A DNA stretch of 64,000 bases, taken from Closterium sp. Naga37s-1 (taxonomy: Eukaryota; Streptophyta; Zygnematophyceae; Desmidiales; Closteriaceae). Where the stretch lies: NCBI GenBank assembly GCA_947471745.1, contig CANJKZ010000502.1, positions 193,501 through 257,500 of the forward strand. The letters run 5' to 3'. Within the stretch, counting starts at the first letter, position 1, and every line of letters starts with the position of its first letter. The translations under genes were made by a program, and so were the position numbers. Positions 1 to 13,046 of the stretch are shown here, piece after piece. The notes below the pieces were generated by a model, which worked only from the letters and a program-made list of their open reading frames with translations, was not told where the DNA came from and did no database searches.

Positions 1-2890
1 CGCCCCATTCTCCCTCTTTCCATCACCCCGCCCCATTCTCCCTGCTTCCATCACCCCGCCCCATTCTCCCTCCTTCCATCACCCTGCCCCATTCTCCCGC
101 TTTCCATCACCCCGCCCCATTCTCCCGCTTTCCATCACCCCGCCCCATTCTCCCTCCTTCCATCACCCCACCCCATTCTCCCTCCTTCCACCACCCCGCC
201 TCATTCTCCCGCTTTCCATCACCCCGCCCCATTCTCCCGCTTTCCATCACCCCGCCCCATTCTCCCGCTTTCCATCACCCCGCCCCATTCTCCCGCTTTC
301 CATCACCTCGCCCCATTCTCCCACTTTCCATCACCCGGCCCAATTCTCCCGCTTTCCATCACCCCGCCCCATTCTCCCGCTTTCCATCACCTCGCCCCAT
401 TCTCCCGTTTTCCATCACCCCGCCCCATTCTCCCGCTTCCCATCACCCCGCCCCATTCTCCCTCCTTCCATCACCCCGCCCCATTCTCCCGCTTTCCATC
501 ACCCCTCCCCATTCTCCCTCCTTCCATCACCCCGCCCCATTCTCCCGCTTTCCATCACCCCGCCCCATTCTTCCGCTTTCCATCACCCCGCCCCATTCTC
601 CTGCTTTCCATCACCCCGCCCCATTCTCCCACTTTCCAGCACCCCGCCCCATTCTCCCGCTTTCCATCACCCCGCCCCATTCTCCCGCTTTCCATCACCC
701 CGCCCCAGTCTCCCTCCTTCCATCACCCCGCCCCATTCTCCCGCTTTCCATCACCCCGCCCCATTCTCCCGCTTTCCATCACCCCGCCCCATTCTCCCGC
801 TTTCCATCGCCCCGCCCAAATCTCCCGCTTTCCATCGCCCCGCCCCATTCTCCCGCTTTCCATCGCCCCGCCCCATTCTCCCTCCTTCTATCACCCTGCC
901 CCATTCTCCCGCTTTCCATCACCCCGCCCCATTCTCCCGCTTTCCATCACCCCGCCCCATTCTCCCGCTTTCCATCACTCCGCCCCACTCTCCCGCTTTC
1001 CATCACCCCGCCCCATTCTCCCGCTTTCCATCACCCCGCCCCATTCTCCCGCTTTCCATCACCCCGCCCCATTCTCCCGCTTTCCATCACCCCGCCCCAT
1101 TCTCCCGCTTTCCATCACCCCGCCCCATTCTCCCGCTTTCCATCACCCCGCCCCATTCTCCCGCTTTCCATCACCCCGCCCCATTCTCCGCTTTCCATCA
1201 CCCCGCCCTATTCTCCCTCCTTCCATCACCCCGCCCCATTCTCCCTCCTTCCATCACCCCGCCCCATTCTCCCTCCTTCCATCACCCTGCCCCATTCTCC
1301 TGCTTTCCATCACCCCGCCCCATTCTCCCGCTTTCCATCACCCGCCCCATTCTCCCTCCTTCCATCACCCCGCCCCAATCTCCAGCTTTCCATCACCCCC
1401 CCCCCATTCTCCCGCTTTCAATCACCCCGCCCCATTCCCCCGCTTTCCATCACGCCGCCCCATGCTCCCGCTTTCCATCACCCCGCCCCACTCTCCCTCC
1501 TTCCATCACCCCGCCCCATTCTCCCGCTTTCCATCACCCCGCCCAATTCTCCCTCTTTCCATCACCCCGCCCCATTCTCCCGCTTTCCATCACCCCGCCC
1601 CATTCTCCCGCTTTCCATCACCCCGCCCCATTCTCCCGCTTTCCATCACCCCGCCCCATTCTCCCGCTTTCCATCACCCCGCCCAATTCTCCCTCCTTCT
1701 ATCACCCCGCCCCATTCTCCTGGTTTCCATCACCCCGCCCCATTCTCCCGCTTTCCATCACCCCGCCCCATTCTCCCGCTTTCCATCACCCCGCCCCATT
1801 CTCCCGCTTTCCATCACCCCGCCCCATCTCCCGCTTTCCATCACCCCAACCCATTCTCCCGCTTTCCATCATCCCGCCCCATTGCTTTCCATCACCCCGC
1901 CCCATTCTCCCTCTTTCCATCACCCCGCCCCATTCTCCGTGCTTCCATCACCCCGCCCCATTCTCCCTCCTTCCATCACCCTGCCCCATTCTCCCGCTTT
2001 CCATCACCCCGCCCCATTCTCCCGCTTTCCATCACCCCGCCCCATTCTCCCTCCTTCCATCACCCCACCCCATTCTCCCTCCTTCCACCACCCCGCCTCA
2101 TTCTCCCGCTTTCCATCACCCCGCCCCATTCTCCCGCTTTCCATCACCCCGCCCCATTCTCCCGCTTTCCATCACCCCGCCCCATTCTCCCGCTTTCCAT
2201 CACCTCGCCCCATTCTCCCACTTTCCATCACCCGGCCCAATTCTCCCGCTTTCCATCACCCCGCCCCATTCTCCCGCTTTCCATCACCTCGCCCCATTCT
2301 CCCGTTTTCCATCACCCCGCCCCATTCTCCCGCTTCCCATCACCCCGCCCCATTCTCCCTCCTTCCATCACCCTGCCCCATTCTCCCGCTTTCCATCACC
2401 CCGCCCCAGTCTCCCTCCTTCCATCACCCCGCCCCATTCTCCCGCTTTCCATCACCCCGCCCCATTCTCCCGCTTTCCATCACCCCGCCCCATTCTCCCG
2501 CTTTCCATCGCCCCGCCCAAATCTCCCGCTTTCCATCGCCCCGCCCCATTCTCCCGCTTTCCATCGCCCCGCCCCATTCTCCCTCCTTCTATCACCCTGC
2601 CCCATTCTCCCGCTTTCCATCACCCCGCCCCATTCTCCCGCTTTCCATCACCCCGCCCCATTCTCCCGCTTTCCATCACTCCGCCCCACTCTCCCGCTTT
2701 CCATCACCCCGCCCCATTCTCCCGCTTTCCATCACCCCGCCCCATTCTCCCGCTTTCCATCACCCCGCCCCATTCTCCCGCTTTCCATCACCCCGCCCCA
2801 TTCTCCCGCTTTCCATCACCCCGCCCCATTCTCCCGCTTTCCATCACCCCGCCCCATTCTCCCGCTTTCCATCACCCCGCCCCATTCTCC
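1..2890 (+). repeat. Higher-order duplication inside the 28-bp array
   Basis: The variant pattern of about 1-1190 recurs at about 1898-2890. The offset is 1897 bp at the left end and 1701 bp at the diagnostic variant TCGCCCCGCCCAAATCTC (801 versus 2502). The difference is 196 bp, exactly seven units, so the second copy lost seven units. This was seen by matching marker variants by eye. Confidence 0.75.
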
Positions 2891-5626
2891 GCTTTCCATC
2901 ACCCCGCCCCATTCTCCCTCCTTCCATCACCCCGCCCCATTCTCCCTCCTTCCATCACCCCGCCCCACTCTCCCTCCTTCCATCACCCTGCCCCATTCTC
3001 CCGCTTTCCATCACCCCGCCCCATTCTCCCGCTTTCCATCACCCCGCCCCATTCTCCCTCCTTCCATCACCCCGCCCCATTCTCCCGCTTTCCATCACCC
3101 CGCCCCATTTTCCCGCTTTCCATCACCCCGCCCCATTCTCCCGCTTTCCATCACCCCGCCCCATTCTCCCTCCTTCCATCACCACGCCCCATTATCCCTC
3201 CTTCCATCACCCCGCCCCATTCTCCCGCTTTCCATCACCCCGCCCGATTCTCCCGCTTTCCATCACCCTGCCCCATTCTCCCGCTTTCCATCACCCCGCC
3301 CCATTCTCCCGCTTTCCATCACCCCGCCCCATTCTCCCTCTTTCCATCACCCCGCCCCATTCTCCCGCTTTCCATCACCCCGTCCCATTCTCCCGCTTTC
3401 CCTCACCCCGCCCGATTCTCCCGCTTTCCATCACCCCGCCCTATTCTCCCGCTTTCCATCACCCCGCCCCATTCTCTCGCTTTCCATCACCCCGCCCCAT
3501 TCTCCTGCTTTCCATCACCCCGCCCCATTCTCCCGCTTTCCATCACCCCGCCCCATTCTCCCGCTTTCCATCACTTCGCCCCATTCTCCCGCTTTCCATC
3601 ACCCCGCCCCGTTCTCCCGCTTTCCATCACCCCGCCCCGTTCTCCCGCTTTCCATCACCCTGCCCCAATCTCCCTCCTTGTATCACCCCGCCCTATTCTC
3701 CTGGTTTCCATCACCCCGCCCCATTCTCCCGCTTTCCATCACCCCGCCCCATTCTCCCGCTTTCCATCACCCCGCCCCATTCTCCCGCTTTCCATCACCC
3801 CGCCCCATCTCCCGCTTTCCATCACCCCGCCCCATTCTCCCGCTTTTCATCACCCCGCCCCATTCTCCCGCTTTCCATCATCCCGCCCCATTCTCCCGCT
3901 TTCCATCACCCCGCCCCATTCTCCCTCTTTCCATCACCCCGCCCCATACTCCCTGCTTCCATCACCCCGCCCCATTCTCCCTCCTTCCATCACCCTGCCC
4001 CATTCTCCCGCTTTCCATCACCCCGCCCCATTCTCCCGCTTTCCATCACCCCGCCCCATTCTCCCTCCTTCCATCACCCCGCCCCATTCTCCCTCCTTCC
4101 ACCACCCCGCCTCATTCTCCCGCTTTCCATCACCCCGCCCCATTCTCCCGCTTTCCATCACCCCGCCCCATTCTCCCGCTTTCCATCACTCCGCCCCATT
4201 CTCCCACTTTCCATCACCCCGCCCCATTCTCCCGCTTTCCATCACCCCGCCCCATTCTCCCTCCTTCCATCACCACGCCCCATTCTCCCTCCTTCCATCA
4301 CCCTGCCCTATTCTTCCGCTTTCCATCACCCCGCCCCATTCTTCCGCTTTCCATCACCCAGCCCCATTCTCCCTCCTTCCATCACCCCGCCCCATTCTCC
4401 CGCTTTCCATCACCCCCCCCCCATTCTCCCGCTTTCCATCACCCCGCCCCATTCCCCCGCTTTCCATCACGCCGCCCCATTCTCCCGCTTTCCATCACCC
4501 CGCCCCATTCTCCCTCCTTCGATCACCCCGCCCCATTCTCCCTCTTTCCATCACCCCGCCCCATTCTCCCGCTTTCCATCACCCCGCCCCATTCTCCCGC
4601 TTTCCATCACCCCGCCCCATTCTCCCTCCTTCCATCACGCCGCCCCAAACTCCCGCTTTCCATCACCCCGCCCCACTCTCCCTCCTTCAATCACCCCGCC
4701 CCATTCTCCCTCCTTCCATCACCCCGCCCCATTCTCCCTCTTTCCATCACCCTGCCCCATTCTCCCGCTTTCCATCACCCCGCCCCATTCTCCCGCTTTC
4801 CATCACCTCACCCCATTCTCCCGCTTTCCATCACCCCGCCCCATTCTCCCGCTTTCCATCACCCTGCCCCATTCTCCCTCCTTCCATCACCCCGCCCCAT
4901 TCTCCCGCTTTCCATCACCCCGCCCCATTCTCCCTCCTTCCATCACCCCGCCCCATTCTCCCGCTTTCCATCACCCCGCCCCATTCTCCCGCTTTCCATC
5001 ACCCCGCCCCATTCTCCCGCTTTCCATCACCCCGCCCCATTCTCCCGCTTTCCAGCACCCCGCCCCATTCTCCCGCTTTCCATCAACCCGCCCCATTCTC
5101 CCGCTTTCCATCACCCCGCCCCAGTCTCCCTCCTTCCATCATCCTGCCCCATTCTCCCGCTTTCCATCACCCCGCCCCATTCTCCCGCTTTCCATCACCC
5201 CGCCCCCTTCTCCCGCTTTCCATCATCCTGCCCCATTCTCCCGCTTTCCATCACCCCGCCCCATTCTCCCGCTTTCCATCACCCCGCCCCATTCTCCCGC
5301 TTTCCATCACCCCGCCCCATTCTCCCGCTTTCCATCGCCCCGGCCCATTCTCCCGCTTTCCATCGCCCCGGCCCATTCTCCCGCTTTCCATCGCCCCGCC
5401 CCATTCTCCCTCCTTCTATCACCCCGCCCCATTCTCCCGCTTTCCATCACCCCGCCCCATTCTCCCGCTTTCCATCACCCCGCCCCATTCTCCCGCTTTC
5501 CATCACCCCGCCCCATTCTCCCGCTTTCCATCACTCTGCCCCATTCTCCCGCTTTCCATCACCCCGCCCCATTCTCCCGCTTTCGATCACCCCGCCCCAT
5601 TCTCCCGCTTTCCATCACCCCGCCCC

Positions 5627-6960
5627 ATTCCCCCGCTTTCCATCACGCCGCCCCATTCTCCCGCTTTCCATCACCCCGCCCCATTCTCCCTCCTTCCATC
5701 ACCCCGCCCCACTCTCCCTCCTTCCATCACCCTGCCCCATTCTCCCGCTTTCCATCACCCCGCCCCATTCTCCCGCTTTCCATCACCCCGCCCCATTCTC
5801 CCGCTTTCCATCACCCCGCCCCATTCTCCCGCTTTCCATCGCCCCGCCCCATTCTCCCTCCTTCTATCACCCCGCCCCATTCTCCCGCTTTCCATCACCC
5901 CGCCCCATTCTCCCGCTTTCCATCACCCCGCCCCATTCTCCCGCTTTCCATCACCCCGCCCCATTCTCCCGCTTTCCATCACTCTGCCCCATTCTCCCGC
6001 TTTCCATCACCCCGCCCCATTCTCCCGCTTTCGATCACCCCGCCCCATTCTCCCGCTTAAGATCTCCCCGCCCCATTCCCCCGCTTTCCATCACGCCGCC
6101 CCATTCTCCCGCTTTCCATCACCCCGCCCCATTCTCCCTCCTTCCATCACCCCGCCCCACTCTCCCTCCTTCCATCACCCTGCCCCATTCTCCCGCTTTC
6201 CATCACCCCGCCCCATTCTCCCGCTTTCCATCACCCCGCCCCATTCTCCCTCCTTCCATCACCCCGCCCCATTCTCCCGCTTTCCATCACCCCGCCCCAT
6301 TCTCCCGCTTTCCATCACCCCGCCCCATTCTCCCGCTTTCCATCACCCCGCCCCATTCTCCCTCCTTCCATCACCACGCCCCATTCTCCCTCCGTCCATC
6401 ACCCCGCCCCATTCTTCCGCTTTCCATCACCCCGCCCGATTCTCCCGCTTTCCATCACCCTGCCCCATTCTCCCACTTTCCATCACCCCGCCCCATTCTC
6501 CCGCTTTCCATCACCCTGCCCCATTCTCCTGCTTTCCATAACCCCGCCCCATTCTCCCGCTTTCCATCACCCCGTCCCATTCTCCCGCTTTCCCTCACCC
6601 CGCCCGATTCTCCCGCTTTCCATCACCCCGCCCTATTCTCCCGCTTTCCATCACCCCGCCCCATTCTCCCGCTTTCCATCACCCCGCCCCATTCTCCCGC
6701 TTTCCATCACCCCGCCCCATTCTCCCGCTTTCCATCACTCTGCCCCATTCTCCCGCTTTCCATCACCCCGCCCCATTCTCCCGCTTTCGATCACCCCGCC
6801 CCATTCTCCCGCTTTCCATCACCCCGCCCCATTCCCCCGCTTTCCATCACGCCGCCCCATTCTCCCGCTTTCCATCACCCCGCCCCATTCTCCCTCCTTC
6901 CATCACCCCGCCCCACTCTCCCTCCTTCCATCACCCTGCCCCATTCTCCCGCTTTCCATC
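5627..6960 (+). repeat. Three-fold higher-order repeat inside the 28-bp array
   Basis: A block marked by the variants ATTCCCCCGC and CATCACGCCG begins at 5627, 6075 and 6831. The spacings are 448 and 756 bp, exactly 16 and 27 units, as expected from unequal exchange in register. The neighbouring variant units are shared between the copies. Confidence 0.75.
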
Positions 6961-8140
6961 ACCCCGCCCCATTCTCCCGCTTTCCATCACCCCGCCCCAT
7001 TCTCCCGCTTTCCATCGCCCCGCCCCATTCTCCCTCCTTCTATCACCCCGCCCCAGTCTCCCGCATTCCATCACCCCGCCCCATTCTCCCTCCTTCCATC
7101 ACCCCGCCCCATTCTCCCTCCTTCCATCACCCCGCCCCATTCTCCCGCTTTCCATCACCCCGCCCCATTCTCCCGCTTTCCATCACCCCGCCCCATTCTC
7201 CCGCTTTCCATCACCCCGCCCCATTCTCCCGCTTTCCATCACCCCGCCCCAATCTCCCGCTTTCCATCACCTTGCCCCATTCTCCCGCTTTCCATCACCC
7301 CGCCCCATTCTCCCTCCTTCCATCACCCCGCCCCATTCTCCCTCCTTCCATCACCCCGCCCCATTCTCCCGCTTTCCATCACCCCGCCCCATTCTCCCGC
7401 TTTCCATTACCCCGCCCCATTCTCCCGCTTTCCATCACCCCGCCCCATTCTCCCGCATTCCATCACCCCGCCCCATTCTCCCGCTTTCCATCACCCCGCC
7501 CCATTCTCCCGCTTTCCATCACCCCGCCCCATTCTCCCGCTTTCCATCACCCCGCCCCATTCTCCCGCTTTCCATCACCCCGCCCCATTCTCCCGCTTTC
7601 CATCACCCCGCCCCATTCTCCCGCTTTCCATCACCCCGCCCCATTCTCCCGCTTTCCATCACCCCGCCCCATTCTCCCGCTTTCCATCACCCAACCCCAT
7701 TCTCCCGCTTTCCATCACCCCGCCCCATTCTCCCTCCTTCCATCACCCCGCCCCATTCTCCCTCCTTCCATCACCCTGCCTCATTCTCCCTCTTTCCATC
7801 ACCCCGCCCCATTCTCCCACTTTCCATCACCCCGCCCCATTCTCCCTCCTTTCATCAACCCGCCCCATTCTCCCGCTTTCCATCACCCCGCCCCATTCTC
7901 CCGCTTTCCATCACCCCGCCCCATTCTCTCCCTTTCCATCACCCCGCCCCATTCTCCCGCTTTCCATCACCCCGCCCCATTCTCCCTCCTTCCATCACCC
8001 CGCCCCATTCTCCCTCCTTCCATCACCCCGCCCCATTCTCCCGCTTTCCATCACCCCGCCCTATTCTTCCGCTTTCCATCACCCCGCCCCATTCTCCCGC
8101 TTTCCATCACCCCGCCCCATTCTCCCGATTTCCATCACCC

Positions 8141-8165
8141 GCAAGGGCATGGAAGGAAAAGCGGG
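8141..8165. other. Filler at minisatellite/satellite junction
   Basis: About 25 bp that match neither the 28-bp unit nor the 367-bp monomer separate the two arrays. It looks like filler at a rearrangement or insertion junction. No target duplication was found. Confidence 0.5.
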
Positions 8166-9651
8166 TACTACCCGAACCGGCTCACGCATCATTTTCTTTG
8201 TAGAAGTAGAGTGAATACCACATATGTTTCGCATTTCCTTTACATTATACCATTCCCCACCCCTCTACCAGGTTCTAACCTTTTGGATCTATGTAATTCG
8301 CCAAATATAGGCATTCCAGTCGTGCATGGTACCTGCACTACAGGCACGCATACCGGCCAACTTGACCAGCGCATTACGTATGTTTGTAGAGATGCGGTTA
8401 GTACCATTTTCTTGTCAGTCCACTAGATTAGGCCATCTACTTTAACAACACTAGGTTCTAACCTTTTAGATCCACATAATTTGCAAGATTTCAGAGCTCC
8501 AGCTCCGCCTTGTACCTGACCACAAGCGTGCATAGTACCAGAACCGGCTCACGCATCATTTTCTTTGTAGAAGTAGAGTGAATACCACATATGTTTCGCT
8601 TTTACTTTACATTATACCATCCCCCACCCCTCTACCAGGTTCTTACCTTTTGAATCTATTTAATTTGCCAAATAAAGGCATTCCAGTCGTGCATGGTACC
8701 TGCACTACAGGCACGCATACCGACCAACTTGACCAGCGCATTACGTATGTTTGTAGAGATGCGGTTAGTACCATTTTCTTGTCAGTCCACTAGATTAGGC
8801 CATCTACTTTAACAACCCTATGTTCTAACCTTTTAGATCCAGATAATTTGCAAGATTTCAGAGCTCCAGCTCCGCCTTGTACCTGCACACAAGCGTGCAT
8901 ATTACCCGAACCGGCTCACGCATCATTTTCTTTGTAGAAGTAGAGTGAATACCACATATGTCTCGCTTTTCCTTTACATTATACCATTCCCCACCCCTCT
9001 ACCAGGTTCTAACCTTTTGAATCTATGTAATTCGCCAAATATAGGCATTCCAGTCGTGCATGGTACCTGCACTACAGGCACGCATACCGACCAACTTGAC
9101 CAGCGCATTACGTATGTTTGTAGAGATGCAGTTAGTACCATTTTCTTGTCAGCCACTAGATTAGGCCATCTACTTTAACAACACTAGGTTCTAACCTTTT
9201 AGATCCATATAACTTGCAAGATTATAGAAATCCAGCTCCGCCTTGTACCTGCACACAAGCGTGCATAGTACCAGAACCGGCTCACGCATCATTTTCTTTG
9301 TAGAAGTAGAGTGAATACCACATATGTTTCGCTTTTCCTTTACATTATACCATTCCCCACCCCTCTACCAGGTTCTAACCTTTTGAATCTATGTAATTTT
9401 CCAAATATAGGCATTCCAGTCGTGCATGGTACCTGCACTACAGGCACGCATACCGACCAACTTGACCAGCGCATTACGCATGTTTGTAGGGATGCGGTTA
9501 GTACCATTTTCTTGTCAGTCCACTAGAGTAGGTCATCTATTTTAACAACACTAGGTTCTAACCTTTTAGATCCACATAATTTGCAAGATTTCAGAGCTCC
9601 AGCTCCGCCTTGTACCTGCACACAAGCGTGCATATTACCCGAATCGGCTCA
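8166..9651 (+). repeat. 367-bp satellite, block A (~4 monomers)
   Basis: Tandem monomers recur every 366-367 bp (marker GAATACCACATATG at 8213, 8580, 8947 and 9313). Each monomer contains two related halves: GGTTCTAACC occurs at 8271 and again at 8454, and the sequence after it (TTTTgGATCtA..TAATT, then GTACCTGCAC) is recognisably homologous. The satellite is therefore a diverged dimer of about 183 bp. Each monomer holds an open frame of about 71 codons, but it starts at GTG and is simply carried along by the repeat. Confidence 0.95.
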
Positions 9652-10730
9652 TGTCAACGTGAATGTTGTTTGGCCCCGTCCTCGCTTGGGCGGAGCCGAC
9701 CTCGTGGTCGGATGTGCGGGGGTTGCAGCCGACCTGCAGCAGTGGGCACGGGGGTTACTGCAAGGGCGCCGAGCTGGAGGGCGCCTGACTGGAGGGCGAC
9801 GAGCAGGAGGACGCCGCCCTGGACGCCTGACTGGCGTCCTGGACGCCTGGACGGCGTCCTGGGAAGCTGGACGCCGACCTGGGCGTTGGTACGACTACCC
9901 AGGCGCTTGGTCGACGTCGTGGGCGTCTGGCCGGCGTCCTGGGAGCCTGGACGCCGACCTGGGCGTCTGCTCGGCTTCCTGGACGTCTGGACGCCGGCCT
10001 GGGCGTCCGGATGGCGACCTGGGCGCTGGACGCCGACCAGGACGTCTAGTTGGCGTCTTGGGCGCTTGGACACCGACCTAGGCGTCAGGACGCCGACTTG
10101 GGTTGCTGGGACACTTCTTCTGGGGACGCCGGGCATGTGTGGCCGGCTACGGACTGGGCAGGTCGACCAGGCGTGGTTGCCCGGTCGACCGGGATACCCG
10201 GGCGACGTGTCCGAGTGTCGTCGGGGTGGAGTCTGCGAAGCCGACCTCGGGGGTGGTATCCCGAGGTCGACGTGGCTGGTGGGCGCAGTCGCTGGCGTGG
10301 AGTCTGCCAGGCGTCTGCGCTGTGCTCGTGACAAGGTGTGGAGCGCCAACCAGCTGCACGGACCTGCGAAGCAGGTGCACCGCTGTCCTGCGGGTGCAAC
10401 GCTGTGCAGCCGACTTGCTGCAGCGTTGGCACGCCGTGGACTTGCAACGTTGGTGAACCTCTACTCTGCGTCGCTGGAGCGCGGTCGACCATGCTGCGCT
10501 TGAGGTCGACCAACAGCCTAGCCTAGCTCTGATGTAGTCTGTTGTGCCAATGTTGTTGCAACTATAGTTCTGAACTTTTCCTAGTGGAACCATTGTCAAC
10601 TTTCCCCGTGAACTTGCAAGTGTGTGCGCACAAGGAAATGACTAAGGAACTAACGAACGCAGAGATCACACGAGCACCCATGCCTAGCCCGTAGCCTAGC
10701 TCCCGTTGCAGCAGTTATCTCCGCAGTTCA
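9652..10730. mobile_element. GC-rich ~1.08-kb insertion within one satellite monomer
   Basis: The 367-bp satellite is interrupted inside one monomer (left flank ..CGGCTCA, right flank CGAATCATTTTC..) and resumes in the same phase, so this is an insertion. It begins TG and ends CA like an LTR (TGTCAACG ... GCAGTTCA), and a short direct duplication (TCA, perhaps CTCA/TTCA) may flank it. A solo LTR is possible, but there is no clear 5-bp target duplication and no coding domain. Overlapping open frames of 93-297 codons on both strands have no recognisable similarity and follow the internal 20-bp repeat. The right third (about 10500-10730) is less GC-rich and unrecognised. Confidence 0.5.
9776..10110 (+). 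repeat. Degenerate 20-bp hairpin-forming minisatellite
   Basis: Imperfect copies of a 20-bp unit close to CTGGGCGTCTGGACGCCGAC follow each other for about 330 bp. The core GGCGTC-TG-GACGCC is self-complementary, so each copy can form a small hairpin. It lies wholly within the insertion in the satellite. Confidence 0.7.
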
Positions 10731-13046
10731 CGAATCATTTTCTTTGTAGAAGTAGAGTGAATACCACATATGTCGCTTTTCCTTTACATTATACCATTCC
10801 CCACCCCTCTACCAGGTTCTAACCTTTTGGATCTATGTAATTCGCCAAATATAGGCATTCCACTCGTGCATGGTACCTGCACTACAGGCACGCATACCGA
10901 CCAACTTGACCAGCGCATTACGTATGTTTGTAGAGATGCGGTTAGTACCATTTTCTTGTCAGTCCACTAGATTAGGCCATCTACATTAATAACACTAGGT
11001 TCTAACCTTTTAGATCCACATAATTTGCAAGATTTCAGAGTTCCAGCTCCGCCTTGTACCTGCACACAAGCGTGCATACTGACCAAACTGACCCACGCAT
11101 CATCCTCTCTGTATAGATATAGTGAATACCACATATGTTCCGCATTTCCTTTACATTATACCATTCCCCACCCCTCCACAAGGTTCTAACCTTTTGGATC
11201 TATGTAATTTGCCAAATATAGGCATTTCTAGTCGTACATGGTACCTGCACAATAGGCACGCATACCGACCAAACTGACCAGCGCATTACGTATGTTTATA
11301 AAGATGCAGTTAGTTCCATTTTCTTACCAGTTCACTAGATTAGGACATCTATTTTAACAATACCAGGTTCTATCCTTTTAGATCTACATAATTTGCAATA
11401 TTTCAGAGCTCCAGCTCCGCCTTGTACCTGCACACAAGCGTGCATACTGACCGAACTGACCCACGCATCATTCTCTCTGTATAGATACAGTGAATACCGC
11501 ATATGTTTCGCATTTCCTTTACATTATACCATTCCCCACCCCTCTACCAGGTTCTAACCTTTTGGATCTATGTAATTTGCCAAATATAGGCATTCCAGTC
11601 GTGCATGGTAACTGCACTACAGGCACGTATACTGACCAAACTGACCAGCGCATTACGTATGTTTATAGAGATGCTGTTAGTACCATGTTCTTGCTAGTCC
11701 ACTAGATTAGGACATCTACTTTAACAATACTAGGTTCTAACATTTTAGATCCACATATTTTAAGATATTTCAGAGCTCCTGCTCCGCCTTGTACCTGCAC
11801 ACAAACGTGCATACTACCCGAACTGACCCACGTATCATTTTCTCTGTATAAATACAGTGAATACCACATATGTTTCGCTCTTCCTTTACAGTTTACCATT
11901 CTCCACCCCTCTAATAAGTTCTAACCTTTTGGATCTATGTAATTCGCCAAAAATAGGCATTCTAGTCGTGCATGGTACCGGCACTACAGGCGCGCATACC
12001 GACCAACTTGACCAGCGCATTTCGTATGTTTGTAGAGATGCGGTTAGTACCATTTTCTTGTTAGTCCACTAGATTAGGCCATCTACTTTAACAACACTAG
12101 GCTATAACCTTTTAGATCCACATAATTTGCAATATTTCAGAGCTCCAGCTCCACCTTGTACCTGCACACAAACGTGCATACTACTCGAACCGACCCACGC
12201 ATCATTCTCTCTGTATAAATACATTGAATACCACATATGTTTCGCATTTCCTTTACAGTATACCATTCCACACCCCTCTAATAGGCTCTAACCTTTTGGA
12301 TCTATGTAATTCGCCAAATATAGGCATTCTAGTCGTGCATGGTACCTGCACTACAGGCGCGCATACCGACCAACTTGACCAGCTCATTACGTATGTTTGT
12401 AGAGATGCTGTTAGTACCATTTTCTTGTCAGTCAACTAGATTAGGCCATCTACTTTAACAACACTAGGTTTTAACCTTTTAGATCCACATAATTTGCAAG
12501 ATTTCAGAGCTCCAGCTCCGCCTTGTACCTGCACACAAGCGTGCATACTACCCAAACCGGCTCACGCATCATTTTCTCTGTATAAGTAGAGTGAATGCCA
12601 CATATGTTTCGCTTTTCCTTTACATTATACCATTCCCCACCCCTCTACCAGGTTCTAACCTTTTGGATCTATCTAATTTCCCAAAAATAGGCATTTCAGT
12701 CGTGCATGGTACCTGCACTACAGGCGCGCATACCGACCAACTTGACCAGCGCATTACGTATGTTTGTAGAGATGCTGTTAGTACCATTTTCTTGTCAGTC
12801 AACTAGATTAGGCCATCTACTTTAACAACACTAGGTTTTAACCTTTTAGATCCACATAATTTGCAAGATTTCAGAGCTCCAGCTCCGCCTTGTACCTGCA
12901 CACAAGCGTGCATACTACCCAAACCGGCTCACGCATCATTTTCTCTGTATAAGTAGAGTGAATGCCACATATGTTTCGCTTTTCCTTTACATTATACCAT
13001 TCCCCACCCCTCTACCAGGTTCTAACCTTTTGGATCTATGTAATTC
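10731..13046 (+). repeat. 367-bp satellite, block B (~6.3 monomers)
   Basis: The satellite continues with monomer markers at about 10759, 11126, 11492, 11859, 12226, 12593 and 12960 (period 367). Copies are more diverged from each other here than in block A. The last monomer stops after TGGATCTATGTAATTC, where the sequence switches directly into the 28-bp minisatellite. Confidence 0.95.

Larger units (their letters stand above)
1..8140. repeat. 28-bp minisatellite array, block A (~290 copies)
   Basis: The stretch is one uninterrupted tandem array of a 28-bp C-rich unit; a typical copy contains CCCCATTCTCCCG followed by a TTTCCATCAC segment. Common variants change CCCGCTTTCC to CCCTCCTTCC or CCCTCTTTCC. 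Because 28 is not a multiple of 3 and the unit has no stop in the forward frames, it produces very long open frames with a 28-residue period (84 nt); these are by-products, not genes. The opposite strand carries runs of 3-4 G (GGGGCGGGG). The array runs off the left edge of the window and ends abruptly at the filler before the 367-bp satellite. Confidence 0.97.

Noticed and set aside
1462-8426. Open frames of more than 1,500 codons over the 28-bp array
   Set aside because: The peptide has an exact 28-residue period caused by three 28-bp units per 84 nt; two overlapping frames are open at once and unit changes ignore codon position.
9654-10599. Several 60-300-codon frames on both strands of the satellite insertion
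   Set aside because: They overlap each other in most frames, follow the 20-bp GC-rich repeat and show no recognisable domain.
8578-12806. A 71-codon frame (and a 60-codon reverse frame) repeated in each satellite monomer
   Set aside because: The forward frame starts at GTG, no ATG precedes it in the right place, and conservation equals that of the non-coding part of the monomer.
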